Source: Gracilariopsis chorda (taxonomy: Eukaryota > Rhodophyta > Florideophyceae > Gracilariales > Gracilariaceae). Taken from it: a DNA stretch of 64,000 bases. Below, in pieces: positions 64,000-64,000 of this stretch. Where the stretch lies: positions 1-64,000 of the forward strand of contig NBIV01000295.1 in the NCBI GenBank assembly GCA_003194525.1. Reading direction: 5' to 3'. Both the position numbers and the translations under genes were made by a program. Position 1 is the stretch's first letter. Every line of letters begins with the position of its first letter. Below the pieces are notes generated by a model. The model was not told the origin of the DNA. It saw only the letters and a program-made list of their open reading frames with translations, and searched no databases.

Positions 64000-64000
64000 C

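Overview
The window looks like nuclear DNA from a photosynthetic eukaryote, most likely a red alga. That is inferred from a plastid-type class II DAHP synthase with a plant-like N-terminus, a PAP/fibrillin gene, intronless single-exon genes and a dense mix of eukaryotic transposons; no marker that proves the species is present. Host-type genes occupy only about 13.3-21.1 kb and 53.5-57.6 kb. Nearly everything else recognisable is transposable-element DNA in various stages of decay.

Layout: 0-3 kb, a truncated CDS tail and nothing else recognised. 3.1-5.5 kb (-), a decayed CACTA/Tnp2-like transposase. 5.6-10.4 kb (-), a Ty3/gypsy-type retrotransposon (RT fragment, retropepsin, gag, PBS, LTR). 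10.4-12.45 kb (+), a Pif1/Helitron-like helicase pseudogene split by a solo LTR. 13.3-15.6 kb, an intact fibrillin gene convergent with a broken DAHP synthase. 17.0-21.1 kb, a Uma2-like nuclease gene, a fibrillin pseudogene and an intact DAHP synthase. 22.2-24.3 kb (-), a pogo/DDE-type transposase pseudogene. 24.3-31.5 kb, mostly unrecognised and AT-rich, with a third copy of the 0.8-kb LTR. 31.5-35.8 kb, a gypsy pol fragment joined directly to a copia RT/RNase H fragment. 38.2-41.6 kb, PIF/Harbinger transposase and SANT-like remnants enclosing an aminotransferase-V/MoCo-sulfurase-like fragment. 41.84-49.66 kb, a solo LTR split by a 6.7-kb Mutator-like element that carries an Ulp1-type peptidase, a FAR1-like zinc finger and a MULE transposase with a SWIM finger. 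49.7-52.3 kb, a second Harbinger element. 53.4-59.7 kb, a near-identical second copy of the 17.0-22.2 kb block carrying a younger solo LTR. 60.5-64 kb, a chromovirus that continues past the window, with an opposite-strand ORF.

The most informative structure is the history of the fibrillin/DAHP-synthase pair. It is present three times: the first copy keeps an intact fibrillin and a broken synthase, and the other two keep an intact synthase and a broken fibrillin next to a Uma2-like nuclease gene. The 5.2-kb block duplicated within the window has one edge at the border of a pogo-like transposon, where sequence identity drops abruptly, suggesting transposon-mediated recombination. A perfect empty site/filled site pair dates one solo LTR after that duplication. 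Several elements decay through in-frame stop codons with few frameshifts.
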